Counted from the first letter of the stretch, positions 1 through 6,456 are shown. The stretch: DNA of 11,192 nt from Flavobacteriales bacterium (GCA_947460225.1 CANHHI010000041.1:1-11192); one strand, 5' to 3'. Notes: a model not told the origin generated them from the sequence alone. Translations and numbers: made by a program.

Positions 1-1680
1 CAAGAATATGCGCTAAACCCCATTACGGGCGAAAAAATACCCATTTACATAGCCAGTTATGTGTTGCCACAATACGGCACGGGCGTAGTCATGGGTTGCC
101 CTGCGGGCGATGAAAGAGATTTTGCTTTTGCGAAAAAATACAATATCCCCATAAAACCTATTTTTGAAAACCAAGACCTGCAAAACGCCTGCACGGATAA
201 AACGGCAGTGCTTATCAATAGCCCTTTGTGGAATAATTTGCCTGTAAGCGAAGCCATCAAGAAAGCCCTTGCGGTTTTGGAGGAAAAAAACTGGGGCAGC
301 ACAACTGTGTTTTACAAATTGCGCAGTGCAGGATTTTCTCGGCAACGCTACTGGGGAGAACCTTTCCCTGTGTATTACAAAAACGGCAAACCACACTTAA
401 CACCCGATGATTTTGCCGTGGAATTGCCAGCAGTAGATGCGTATTTGCCCACCAAAGACGGCGAACCTCCGCTGGCAAGGGCAAAAAATTGGGTTTATAC
501 AGACCAAGACGGCAATATTTACCAGATGGAAACCAATACCATGCCGGGCTGGGCGGGTTCGTCTTGGTACTTTTTGCGCTATTTAGACCCACACAATGAC
601 AAAGCTTTTGCCTCCAAAGAAAAAATAGACTACTGGCAAAACGTGGATTTATACGTGGGTGGCGCAGAGCACACCACGGGGCACCTGTTGTACGCTCGCT
701 TTTGGACAAAATTTTTATACGATTTGGGTTATATTCCCTTTGATGAACCGTTTCAAAAACTCATCAACCAAGGTATGATTTTGGGGCGTTCCAGTTTTGT
801 ATATCGCAAAAAAGGCACAAACACTTTTGTTTCCAAGGGTTTAATCCATGAACATGAAGTAGATGCGTTGCACGTGGATATTTCGCTGGTGGACAATGAT
901 GTGCTGGATATAGAAAAATTCAAACTTTGGCGTGCGGAATATGCAACAGCAGATTTTATTTTAGAAAACGGGAAGTATTGCTGCGGAGCGGAAATTGAAA
1001 AAATGTCTAAATCCAAGCACAACGTGCAAACCCCCGATGAACTGGTGGAAAAATTTGGAGCGGACACTTTGCGTTGTTATGAAATGTTTTTGGGACCCGT
1101 GCAAGAAAGCAAACCTTGGGATACGAAAGGCATCAATGGCGTGCATAATTTTTTGCGCAAATTTTGGCGACTTTTCCACCAAACGGGCAGTTTTGCGGTG
1201 TCTGAGGAAAACCCAAGCGCAGAAAGTTTAAAAACCTTGCACCGTACAATTAAGCGTGTGGGAGAAGATATAGAACGATTTTCGCTCAATACCGTAGTCA
1301 GTACTTTGATGATAGCCGTAAACGAATTGCAAGAGCAAGCCTGCAAATCCCGTGCTGTTTTAGAGCCTTTAACGGTTTTGCTTAGCCCTTATGCTCCCCA
1401 TTTGGCGGAAGAAATTTGGCAAAAATTAGGGCATAGCCAAAGCATTTACACGGCGACATTCCCAACATTTGAAGAAAAATACTTGGTGGAAACCAGTTTT
1501 AACTATCCCGTTTCTTTCAATGGCAAAATGCGTTTTCAGCTTGCATTGCCTTTGGATTATAGCGAAGAGCAAATAAAAACCGCTGTGCTCGCAGAAGAAC
1601 AGACCACAAAATATTTGCAAGGGCAAACACCCAAAAAATGGATTGTTGTCAAAGGAAAAATCATCAATATTGTTATCTAA
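1..1680 (+). CDS. leuS: Leucyl-tRNA synthetase, C-terminal part (5' end outside window)
   Basis: Class I aminoacyl-tRNA synthetase that charges tRNA-Leu in the cytoplasm. The frame is open from base 1 and ends at TAA 1678-1680, giving 559 residues of a protein that is usually about 900 or more; the Rossmann HIGH motif and the start of the CP1 editing domain lie upstream. Visible parts, in order: the end of CP1 (YGTGVVMGCPAGDERDFAFA, residues 25-44, with both aspartates of the editing-site signature), the catalytic-core segments WAGSSWYFLRYLDP (about 184-197) and YVGGAEHTTGHLLYARFW (about 218-235), the KMSKS loop at 334-338 (nt 1000-1014), then the helical anticodon-binding domain and a C-terminal tail. 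The usual His before the first editing Asp is Gly here; whether that is normal for the phylum I cannot verify. GTG at 61 is internal, not a start. The glycosyltransferase follows after 7 bp, so cotranscription is likely. Confidence 0.97.
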   Translation, partial: QEYALNPITGEKIPIYIASYVLPQYGTGVVMGCPAGDERDFAFAKKYNIPIKPIFENQDLQNACTDKTAVLINSPLWNNLPVSEAIKKALAVLEEKNWGSTTVFYKLRSAGFSRQRYWGEPFPVYYKNGKPHLTPDDFAVELPAVDAYLPTKDGEPPLARAKNWVYTDQDGNIYQMETNTMPGWAGSSWYFLRYLDPHNDKAFASKEKIDYWQNVDLYVGGAEHTTGHLLYARFWTKFLYDLGYIPFDEPFQKLINQGMILGRSSFVYRKKGTNTFVSKGLIHEHEVDALHVDISLVDNDVLDIEKFKLWRAEYATADFILENGKYCCGAEIEKMSKSKHNVQTPDELVEKFGADTLRCYEMFLGPVQESKPWDTKGINGVHNFLRKFWRLFHQTGSFAVSEENPSAESLKTLHRTIKRVGEDIERFSLNTVVSTLMIAVNELQEQACKSRAVLEPLTVLLSPYAPHLAEEIWQKLGHSQSIYTATFPTFEEKYLVETSFNYPVSFNGKMRFQLALPLDYSEEQIKTAVLAEEQTTKYLQGQTPKKWIVVKGKIINIVI

Positions 1681-1687
1681 AATAAAC

Positions 1688-2548
1688 ATGAAAGTTACAG
1701 GATTTAGCTTTATCCGCAACGGCACGATTTACGACTACCCTTTTATAGAGGCAATTCAATCTGTTTTGCCCTTATGTGATGAATTTGTGGTGGCAGTAGG
1801 CAATTCCAAAGACGATACGTTGGAACGTGTAAAAGCATTGGGGGCAAAAATAAAAATCATAGAAACCACTTGGGACGAAAGTTTGCGCAAAGGTGGTGCC
1901 GTGCTTGCGGACGAAACCAATAAAGCCTATCAAGCCATCTCCGCCGACACAGATTGGTGTTTTTACATACAAGGCGATGAAGTGTTGTCCGAGGAGTATT
2001 TAGATGCGGTGAAATCCGCCATGCTTTTGCACAAAAACAACCCAGAAGTGGAGGGTTTGCTCTTTGATTATTTGCATTTTTATGGGTCTTATGATTACAT
2101 AGGCTCTGCACCTCGTTGGTACCGCAGGGAAATTCGTGTGGTGCGCAAAAGGGACGATATTTTTTCCTACCGAGATGCGCAAGGTTTTCGCAAAAAACCC
2201 AACGATAAACTCACAGTAAAGCAAGTTGGTGCTTGCATATATCACTACGGTTATGTGCGAGACCCCAAAGCCATGCAACGCAAAAGCGAAGAAGTAGGCG
2301 TATATTGGGGGCATGAAGCCCAAGCGGTTTCTGGCAAAGATTTTGATTACAGCGGTATAGATGCACTCACGCTTTTCAAAGGCAAGCACCCCATAGTGAT
2401 GCAGGAACGTTTGGCACGCATCAATTGGAAATTTGACCATGATATTTCTAAAACCAATTACAGTTTCAAACAAGGCTTGAAGAAATGGATAGAAAAACTC
2501 ACGGGTTATAGAATAGGAGAATACAAAAATTACATTTTACGCAAATGA
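1688..2548 (+). CDS. Glycosyltransferase, family 2-like (GT-A fold)
   Basis: A 286-aa cytoplasmic protein with a GT-A type N-terminus. It opens MKVTGFSFIRNGTIYDYPFI, then has CDEFVVAVGNSKDDT (30-44), matching the strand and nucleotide-binding turn of family 2 transferases, and YIQGDEVL (93-100), which sits where the metal-binding DxD-like motif falls. The middle segment FYGSYDYIGSAPRWYRREIRV and the later YRDAQGFRK resemble a group of uncharacterised Bacteroidota glycosyltransferases. No transmembrane segment is seen. The sugar donor and acceptor cannot be told from sequence. A longer frame opens at 1643, but that start lies inside leuS; ATG 1688, 7 bp after the leuS stop, fits the conserved N-terminus better. 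The stop TGA 2546-2548 overlaps the ATG of the next gene, suggesting translational coupling. Confidence 0.85.
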   Translation: MKVTGFSFIRNGTIYDYPFIEAIQSVLPLCDEFVVAVGNSKDDTLERVKALGAKIKIIETTWDESLRKGGAVLADETNKAYQAISADTDWCFYIQGDEVLSEEYLDAVKSAMLLHKNNPEVEGLLFDYLHFYGSYDYIGSAPRWYRREIRVVRKRDDIFSYRDAQGFRKKPNDKLTVKQVGACIYHYGYVRDPKAMQRKSEEVGVYWGHEAQAVSGKDFDYSGIDALTLFKGKHPIVMQERLARINWKFDHDISKTNYSFKQGLKKWIEKLTGYRIGEYKNYILRK

Positions 2549-2727
2549 AAGCCGAAATAAAAGCCTATTTGGAACAAGCGCAAGCCCTACACCAAGAGGC
2601 TTTGCATGCGTTAAGGCAAATTATTTTAGCCAATTTACCCGAGGGCTTTGAGGAGACAATGCAGTACAAAATAAGCCCCCTGCGAAAGTATTTTATGGAA
2701 AATAGTTTTTGCAAAAGTGAAATCTGA
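2545..2727 (+). CDS. 5' fragment of the interrupted DUF1801 gene
   Basis: This is the only part that can be read from the native start: 60 residues, of which the first 41 are genuine DUF1801 N-terminus (helical, ending EGFEETMQY). The last 18-19 (from about KISPLRKYF) are encoded by the inserted element and end at TGA 2725-2727. It is unlikely to fold as a working protein. Confidence 0.5.
   Translation: MKAEIKAYLEQAQALHQEALHALRQIILANLPEGFEETMQYKISPLRKYFMENSFCKSEI
2668..2672. repeat. Target-site duplication, left copy (AAAAT)
   Basis: AAAAT directly abuts the left terminal repeat of the element and matches the copy at 2815-2819. The reconstructed uninterrupted site reads TAC-AAA-ATG-ATA-AGC in frame (Y K M I S), which supports a 5-bp duplication at this exact boundary. 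Confidence 0.8.
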
Positions 2728-2814
2728 AACCCACAGCATACCTGAGTATGTGAGGATTGGAAGATGAGATTTTGTGAAAAATATGCACCAGAAAATGCTT
2801 TTCGCAGCGGGCTT
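2673..2814. mobile_element. 142-bp MITE-like palindromic insertion element
   Basis: A non-coding insert in the DUF1801 gene. Its outer 15 bp form terminal inverted repeats: AAGCCCCCTGCGAAA on the left and, read on the other strand, AAGCCCGCTGCGAAA on the right (14 of 15 identical). Similarity continues inward (ATTTT.TGG, then TTTTT and AAAA blocks with small gaps). The exact midpoint (2743/2744) falls in the loop of a perfect small hairpin, CATAC-CTGA-GTATG (2737-2750). The whole element can therefore fold as one long imperfect hairpin. It is flanked by direct AAAAT copies, and removing it with one copy restores an open frame. No transposase is encoded, so it would have to move in trans using an enzyme that recognises these ends. 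I cannot name its parent IS family. Confidence 0.85.
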
Positions 2815-3138
2815 AAAATGATAAGCTACGTGGTGCCACACAGCATTTATCCAGCGGGTTATCATTGCAAACCCAGCGATGCCTTGCCGTTTATATCTTT
2901 GGCGAGTCAGAAAAATTTTATTGCCCTACACCATTTGGGTATGTATGCTATGCCCGAACTGTTGGCGTGGTTTGTGGCGGAATATCCCAAACACAGCAAA
3001 ACCAAATTGGACATGGGCAAGGGTTGCATACGCTTTAAAAATCCCGAAAATATTCCCTATACCCTGCTTGCCGAGCTTTTTCAGAAAATCAGCCCGCAAG
3101 ATTGGATAAAATGCTATGAAGAGAAAATAAGGAAATGA
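2764..3138 (+). CDS. 3' fragment of the interrupted DUF1801 gene, possible re-initiation product
   Basis: This frame opens at an ATG inside the inserted element (2764), preceded by the purine-rich stretch GAGGATTGGAAG. It runs through the right end of the element and then, from Lys/Met at 2815-2820, through the remaining 107 native residues (MISYVVPHSIYPAGYH onward). A second ATG at 2818-2820 sits exactly at the native junction. Either could allow production of a protein holding most of the DUF1801 domain but lacking its N-terminal helix region. Translation is a possibility, not shown. Confidence 0.45.
   Translation: MRFCEKYAPENAFRSGLKMISYVVPHSIYPAGYHCKPSDALPFISLASQKNFIALHHLGMYAMPELLAWFVAEYPKHSKTKLDMGKGCIRFKNPENIPYTLLAELFQKISPQDWIKCYEEKIRK
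2815..2819. repeat. Target-site duplication, right copy (AAAAT)
   Basis: Second copy of AAAAT, immediately after the right terminal repeat of the element. It pairs with 2668-2672. Confidence 0.8.
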
Positions 3139-3155
3139 AGCCTAGGCTCTTGCCA

Positions 3156-4361
3156 TTACAAACAGTGTCCCAATTTATTTTTTTTGGTATCTAAATACTT
3201 TTCATTGTGTGGATTTGACGGAATAGACAAAGATACATTTTCCACAATATGCAAACCATAGCCCTCCAAACCTATGCGTTTTTTAGGATTATTGGTTAGA
3301 AGTTTGATGTTTTGCACACCCAAAGCACGCAACATTTGTGCGCCAATGCCATAGTCTCGCTCGTCCTTTTTAAAGCCTAGTGCCAAATTCGCATCTACGG
3401 TATCCAACCCTTGTTCTTGCAATTTATAGGCTTTGAGTTTGTTGAGCAAACCAATACCCCTGCCCTCTTGATGCAAATACAAAATCACGCCTTTTTCGGC
3501 TTTTTCTATCACCTGCATCGCTCTTGCCAATTGCTCTCCACAATCGCAACGGGCAGAATGGAAAATATCACCCGTTACGCAAGAAGAATGCACCCGCACC
3601 AGCACAGGTTCATCGACTTGCCAGGTGCCTCTCACCAAAGCCAAATGCTCTTTTCCACTGATTTTTTCCGTAAAATGATGCAAGGCAAAATGCCCAAATG
3701 CTGTGGGCAAATCCACAGATATATTGTGTGTTACCAATTCTTCATGTTGCAAACGATAGGCAATTAAATCGGCAATGCTAATTATTTTAAGCTGAAATTT
3801 TTCCGCCAAAAGCATCAAATCGGGCAACCTTGCCATACTTCCATCGGCGTTCATAATTTCTACAATCACGCCTGCTGGCTCAAAACCTGCCAATCTTGCC
3901 AAGTCCACCGATGCTTCGGTATGCCCTGCCCTGCGCAAAACGCCTTCTTTTTTGGCACGCAAGGGAAAAATATGCCCAGGCTTTCCCAAATCTTCGGGCT
4001 TGGTATTTTTATCCACCAAAGCCTGAACGGTTTTCGCTCTATCGCTCGCAGAAATGCCCGTAGTACAACCATGCCCAATCAAATCCACCGATACGGTAAA
4101 GGGCGTTTCGTATGTGGCACTATTTTGCCGAACCATAAGCTCTAAACCCAATTCTGCACAGCGTTCTTCGGTAATGGGCGCACAAATCAAGCCCCTACCC
4201 TCCGTTGCCATAAAGTTTATCATTTCTGGGGTAACCGTGCTGGCTGCAGCCACGAAATCCCCTTCATTTTCTCTATCTTCGTCATCTACCACAATGACCA
4301 TGCGTCCAGCCTTGATTTCCGCAATAGCCTCCGCAATAGTATTCAGTTTAATTTCCTGCAT
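3156..4361 (-). CDS. ribBA: Bifunctional 3,4-dihydroxy-2-butanone-4-phosphate synthase / GTP cyclohydrolase II
   Basis: A 401-aa fused enzyme that makes both precursors of riboflavin: DHBP from ribulose-5-phosphate, and 2,5-diamino-6-ribosylamino-pyrimidinone phosphate from GTP. Residues 1 to about 200 are the RibB domain: VVDDEDRENEGDFVAAA (24-40), RGLICAPIT (56-64), TTGISASDRAKT (100-111) and HTEASVDLARLAG (147-159) carry the acidic, metal and phosphate-binding residues. Residues about 205-401 are the RibA domain. Its zinc cysteines are C261, C272 and C274 (SSCVTGDIFHSARCDCGEQ). HQEGRGIGLLNK (297-308), TVDANLALGF (321-330) and LLTNNPKK (354-361) are the conserved GTP-site segments. Both halves look catalytically complete. 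It lies 65 bp downstream of the permease on the same strand and may be cotranscribed, or use the weak promoter at its start. No FMN riboswitch is visible upstream. Confidence 0.97.
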   Translation of the reverse strand: MQEIKLNTIAEAIAEIKAGRMVIVVDDEDRENEGDFVAAASTVTPEMINFMATEGRGLICAPITEERCAELGLELMVRQNSATYETPFTVSVDLIGHGCTTGISASDRAKTVQALVDKNTKPEDLGKPGHIFPLRAKKEGVLRRAGHTEASVDLARLAGFEPAGVIVEIMNADGSMARLPDLMLLAEKFQLKIISIADLIAYRLQHEELVTHNISVDLPTAFGHFALHHFTEKISGKEHLALVRGTWQVDEPVLVRVHSSCVTGDIFHSARCDCGEQLARAMQVIEKAEKGVILYLHQEGRGIGLLNKLKAYKLQEQGLDTVDANLALGFKKDERDYGIGAQMLRALGVQNIKLLTNNPKKRIGLEGYGLHIVENVSLSIPSNPHNEKYLDTKKNKLGHCL

Positions 4362-4369
4362 AGCAGACG

Positions 4370-4377
4370 CAAAGATA
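4370..4377 (-). promoter_or_regulatory. Possible -7 element for ribBA (TATCTTTG)
   Basis: On the minus strand TATCTTTG matches the Bacteroidota -7 consensus TAnnTTTG and lies only 8 bp before the ribBA ATG, so a transcript from it would be nearly leaderless. No TTTG-like -33 box is found at 18-21 bp; the nearest TTTG is 12 bp away. The call is weak and read-through from the permease gene is an alternative. Confidence 0.35.
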
Positions 4378-4396
4378 TATTTTTTTAGGCAAATTA

Positions 4397-4420
4397 TAAG
4401 CCCCAGCGAAACATTTTTAG
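4397..4420 (+). repeat. Short sequence resembling one end of the 142-bp element
   Basis: TAAGCCCCAGCGAAA (4397-4411) followed by CATTTTTAG matches the left end of the 2673-2814 element (TAAGCCCCCTGCGAAA then ..ATTTT) apart from a CT to A change. It lies between the permease stop and the ribBA start, in a 65-bp spacer. No matching right end is present nearby. It may be a decayed remnant, a related dispersed repeat, or coincidence. Confidence 0.3.
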
Positions 4421-4426
4421 ACTGAA

Positions 4427-5842
4427 TTACCTTTTAAATAACCTTTTAAACATACTAAAATCAAAAAATCCTGCTTCTTTGCGTGCTTGGTTATTGAGAT
4501 ACAACGCAATAGGCAAAAGTAAAACAATAGCAGACCATTGACCCAAAAATGCAGGTATCAGCAAATCTTCCGCCATACTTTTAGAGATGGTTGAAATCAC
4601 AAAATACAAGATGAAAAATATCACCGAAAACAAAACAGGCAAACCCAAACCGCCCTTTTTTACAATAGACCCCAAAGGCGCACCAATTAAGAACATCAAA
4701 ATGCAAGACAAAGGAAATGTAATGCGAAAATGCCACTCCAAAAGTGCGGTAGTTTGGTTTTTTTCTGCACGCTCTTGCTTGGGCAACAAATAATTTTGCA
4801 CATATTGCACATAGCCTGATAAAGTATTTTCAAGACTTTGCAAAATACGCTCTTGCTCTTTCTCTGTTAGGCATTCATAGCGCAAAGAGTCGGCAATACC
4901 TAATGCCACAGGTTCTGCTGGAAATTGCAAAAAAGTATTTTGTGATTTTTCATAAATACCCAACTCTTCCTTAGACTGCACATAAATATTTTTAAAACTA
5001 TCCTTAACTTGTGTTAATTCAGAAAAAATCATCATTTCATAATGCCCCTGAAAATCTTCATCATCGGATTTTTTCATGGTAAAACCAGGCATATCCATGA
5101 GTTTAGACATGCGTTTAAAAGCATATTGTTTGTGTGGGTGTTTATCGTCTCGTTTTTTATCAGGATAACTGTTTTCATAAACATGTCCATCAAAAAGTTC
5201 AATGCGCATTTTTTTGGAATTTTTGTAATCCACCACTTCCATTTTTCCAGTTTTTGCAACGGTTATGCGCCTATCTTTGCCCGTTAAATAAGCGGGTTCG
5301 CTGTGGTCATATATCATCACATCATAAATGTTAGACATATCTTTTTTGTCTTTTTTGCCAATGCGAATTACCAAGCCCTCAATGCCTCTATAAAAAACCT
5401 TTTCAGGCATATCAAAAGCAGGTTTTGTGGTGGCTACATCATATAAAACCCGATGAAATTTTAAACTGACTTTTGGCAAAATATACATAGAAAAAACAAA
5501 GGCGAAGCCTGTAACTACACACACGGCAAAAAACAAGGGACGAAAAATACTAAACAAAGAAAGTCCTGCTGCTTTAAGGGCGGTGAGTTCATTGCGCTCG
5601 CCTAAGTTTCCAAGGGTAAGAATTGCCGCAAAAAGAACCGTCAAGGGAAGCGACATAGGCAAGAGGTTTAGTGTAGCATAGAATATCAATTCCGCAATCA
5701 CCAAGCCATCTAAACCTTTTCCCATAAAATCGTCTATGTATCGCCACACAAATTGCATCAGCAAAATGAACAGCGTAAGCACAAAAGCGACCCAAAACGG
5801 TCCGGCAAAAGCCTGCAAAATAAGTTTACTGATTCTACGCAT
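4427..5842 (-). CDS. LptF/LptG (YjgP/YjgQ) family permease
   Basis: A 471-aa inner-membrane protein of the family whose characterised members form the transmembrane part of the LptB2FG exporter, which lifts lipopolysaccharide onto the Lpt bridge. Three N-terminal membrane segments (about 15-35, 58-78, 102-122) are followed by a large periplasmic domain (about 125-365) and three C-terminal segments (about 375-393, 401-420, 435-449). The conserved cytoplasmic coupling loop after TM2 reads LGERNELTALKAAGLS (80-95). The C-terminal region GAPLGSIVKKGGLGLPVLFS is also typical. I cannot tell LptF from LptG from this sequence alone, so no symbol is given. The start ATG 5840-5842 gives the usual MRRISKLIL opening. 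It lies 33 bp downstream of the START-like gene on the same strand. A 6-bp inverted repeat (TAGCGA-N6-TCGCTA, 5842-5859) overlaps the start. Confidence 0.93.
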   Translation of the reverse strand: MRRISKLILQAFAGPFWVAFVLTLFILLMQFVWRYIDDFMGKGLDGLVIAELIFYATLNLLPMSLPLTVLFAAILTLGNLGERNELTALKAAGLSLFSIFRPLFFAVCVVTGFAFVFSMYILPKVSLKFHRVLYDVATTKPAFDMPEKVFYRGIEGLVIRIGKKDKKDMSNIYDVMIYDHSEPAYLTGKDRRITVAKTGKMEVVDYKNSKKMRIELFDGHVYENSYPDKKRDDKHPHKQYAFKRMSKLMDMPGFTMKKSDDEDFQGHYEMMIFSELTQVKDSFKNIYVQSKEELGIYEKSQNTFLQFPAEPVALGIADSLRYECLTEKEQERILQSLENTLSGYVQYVQNYLLPKQERAEKNQTTALLEWHFRITFPLSCILMFLIGAPLGSIVKKGGLGLPVLFSVIFFILYFVISTISKSMAEDLLIPAFLGQWSAIVLLLPIALYLNNQARKEAGFFDFSMFKRLFKR

Positions 5843-5859
5843 AGCGATGTATTTCGCTA
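5842..5859 (-). other. Small inverted repeat at the permease translation start
   Basis: TAGCGA (5842-5847) and TCGCTA (5854-5859) are perfect inverted copies separated by 6 nt, just before the permease coding sequence; the outermost base pair includes the A of the ATG. In mRNA this could form a 6-bp stem over the ribosome landing region. The stem is short and may be coincidental. Confidence 0.35.
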
Positions 5860-5875
5860 CAAAGAAACAAAAAAA

Positions 5876-6292
5876 CTAGAATGAAAGCAAGGGTTTTAAT
5901 CTATACAAGGCGTTTTTCCATACCTCACCTTCTTCTGATGAACTGTCCGTATCCACAATATACACGGTAAGATCTCCTGTTACTGGCGTAACAACAATTT
6001 TAAACTCCAAATAATCATCTTTTCTGTCTAGGTCGGCATATTGCAAACGAATGCGTTCGCCAACCACCGAATGCGTAATGACAAACTCATCTTGCTCATT
6101 GTAATTGAGCCCCGTAAGGTTTTCTGACCAGTCAAAAATAAAACCTTCCTTGCCTAAGCATTTCACATTGGCACCTATCCACAAAGACAAGTGATCAGCA
6201 GTGCTTAAAAAGACAAACACCGCTTCCGGGTGTCTTTTTCCCATTTCTAAACTCACTTCCACGCAAGTTTTTTTAATTGGTGTAGATTCCAT
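5876..6292 (-). CDS. START-like domain protein (Bacteroidota type)
   Basis: A 138-aa soluble protein with no signal peptide or membrane segment. Its layout matches the small START-like proteins widespread in Bacteroidota: an N-terminal beta strand (KKTCVEVSLEM, 8-18), a helix with the small-protein hallmark HPEAVFVFLSTADHLSLWIGA (21-41), alternating strands ending in RIRLQYADLDRKDDYLEFKIVV (about 80-101), TGDLTVYIVDTDSSSEEGE (105-123), and a C-terminal helix WKNALYRLKPLLSF. These folds usually enclose a hydrophobic cavity, but the ligand and role are unknown. Upstream is a good -33/-7 promoter and a 5' hairpin; downstream, 33 bp away, is the LptF/LptG-family permease, so it is the first gene of a likely two- or three-gene operon. 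Start ATG 6290-6292 has an A/T-rich leader with no Shine-Dalgarno motif. Confidence 0.82.
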   Translation of the reverse strand: MESTPIKKTCVEVSLEMGKRHPEAVFVFLSTADHLSLWIGANVKCLGKEGFIFDWSENLTGLNYNEQDEFVITHSVVGERIRLQYADLDRKDDYLEFKIVVTPVTGDLTVYIVDTDSSSEEGEVWKNALYRLKPLLSF

Positions 6293-6316
6293 AATTAAAA
6301 AAAATTAAAAGATACC

Positions 6317-6333
6317 GTAGAAACTATTTCTAC
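6317..6333 (-). promoter_or_regulatory. Perfect 7-bp hairpin at the predicted 5' end of the START-like transcript
   Basis: GTAGAAA (6317-6323) and TTTCTAC (6327-6333) form a perfect inverted repeat with a 3-nt loop. It lies directly downstream of the minus-strand -7 box (6340-6347), so a transcript would begin at or within a few bases of the stem. It could be a 5' stabilising stem or an operator. It lacks the GC-rich stem and T-tract of a terminator. Confidence 0.45.
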
Positions 6334-6339
6334 TTAATA

Positions 6340-6369
6340 CAAAGATAAATAAAAAAATAACATTGTCAA
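6340..6369 (-). promoter_or_regulatory. Promoter for the START-like gene operon
   Basis: On the minus strand TTG (6369-6367), 19 bp, then TATCTTTG (6347-6340) fits the Bacteroidota -33/-7 pattern (TTTG, 19-21 bp, TAnnTTTG); the -33 box has CTTG rather than TTTG. The expected start is near 6333, giving a leader of about 40 nt. Confidence 0.55.
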
Positions 6370-6423
6370 GTATTTGGCAAAATATTTTAGTTTTTTTTCT
6401 AAAAATAAAAAAATAGCCAAAAA

Positions 6424-6456
6424 TTTGCGCCATTTAAATTTTATATCGTAACTTTG
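6424..6456 (+). promoter_or_regulatory. Promoter of the tRNA gene
   Basis: TTTG (6424-6427), 21 bp, then TAACTTTG (6449-6456) matches the Bacteroidota housekeeping promoter pattern. The tRNA's first base is at 6471, 14 bp after the -7 box, leaving a short leader to be trimmed by RNase P. Confidence 0.65.

Larger units (their letters stand above)
2545..3138 (+). pseudogene. DUF1801-family protein gene, interrupted by a 142-bp element
   Basis: Start ATG 2545 overlaps the glycosyltransferase stop (ATGA). Reading through gives 41 codons, then the inserted element (2673-2814) plus a duplicated AAAAT, then 107 more codons to TGA 3136-3138. The insert adds 147 nt (49 codons), so the frame is kept, but it carries in-frame TGA at 2725 and 2743. 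Deleting 2668-2814 rejoins the halves as QYKMISYVVPHS and gives a continuous 148-aa protein, close to the usual length for DUF1801 (YdhG-like) proteins. Recognisable family features are LPEGFEETMQY before the junction, and YVVPHSIYPAGYH, ISLASQKNFIALHHLGMYA and KTKLDMGKGCIRF after it. Biochemical function of the family is unknown. The downstream part looks intact, which suggests a recent insertion. It converges on ribBA with 17 bp between the stops. Confidence 0.85.

Noticed and set aside
753..1346. Minus-strand and alternate frames opposite leuS
   Set aside because: They overlap the clearly conserved LeuRS core including KMSKS and have no family character of their own.
2673..2814. Self-splicing intron or intein in the DUF1801 gene
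   Set aside because: At 142 bp it is far too short for a group I or II intron core or an intein, it has in-frame stops, and a target-site duplication is not expected for either.
2668..2819. Sequencing error or simple frameshift as the cause of the split DUF1801 gene
   Set aside because: The halves are in the same frame, and the extra stretch has matched inverted ends and a direct AAAAT repeat; its exact removal restores the family sequence.
3139..3148. Palindrome AGCCTAGGCT between the convergent DUF1801 and ribBA stops as a terminator
   Set aside because: It is a 10-bp palindrome with no loop and no adjacent T-tract, so it would not form a terminator hairpin.
4362..4426. FMN riboswitch upstream of ribBA
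   Set aside because: The gap is 65 bp and AT-rich, and lacks the conserved multi-stem RFN segments; there is not enough room.
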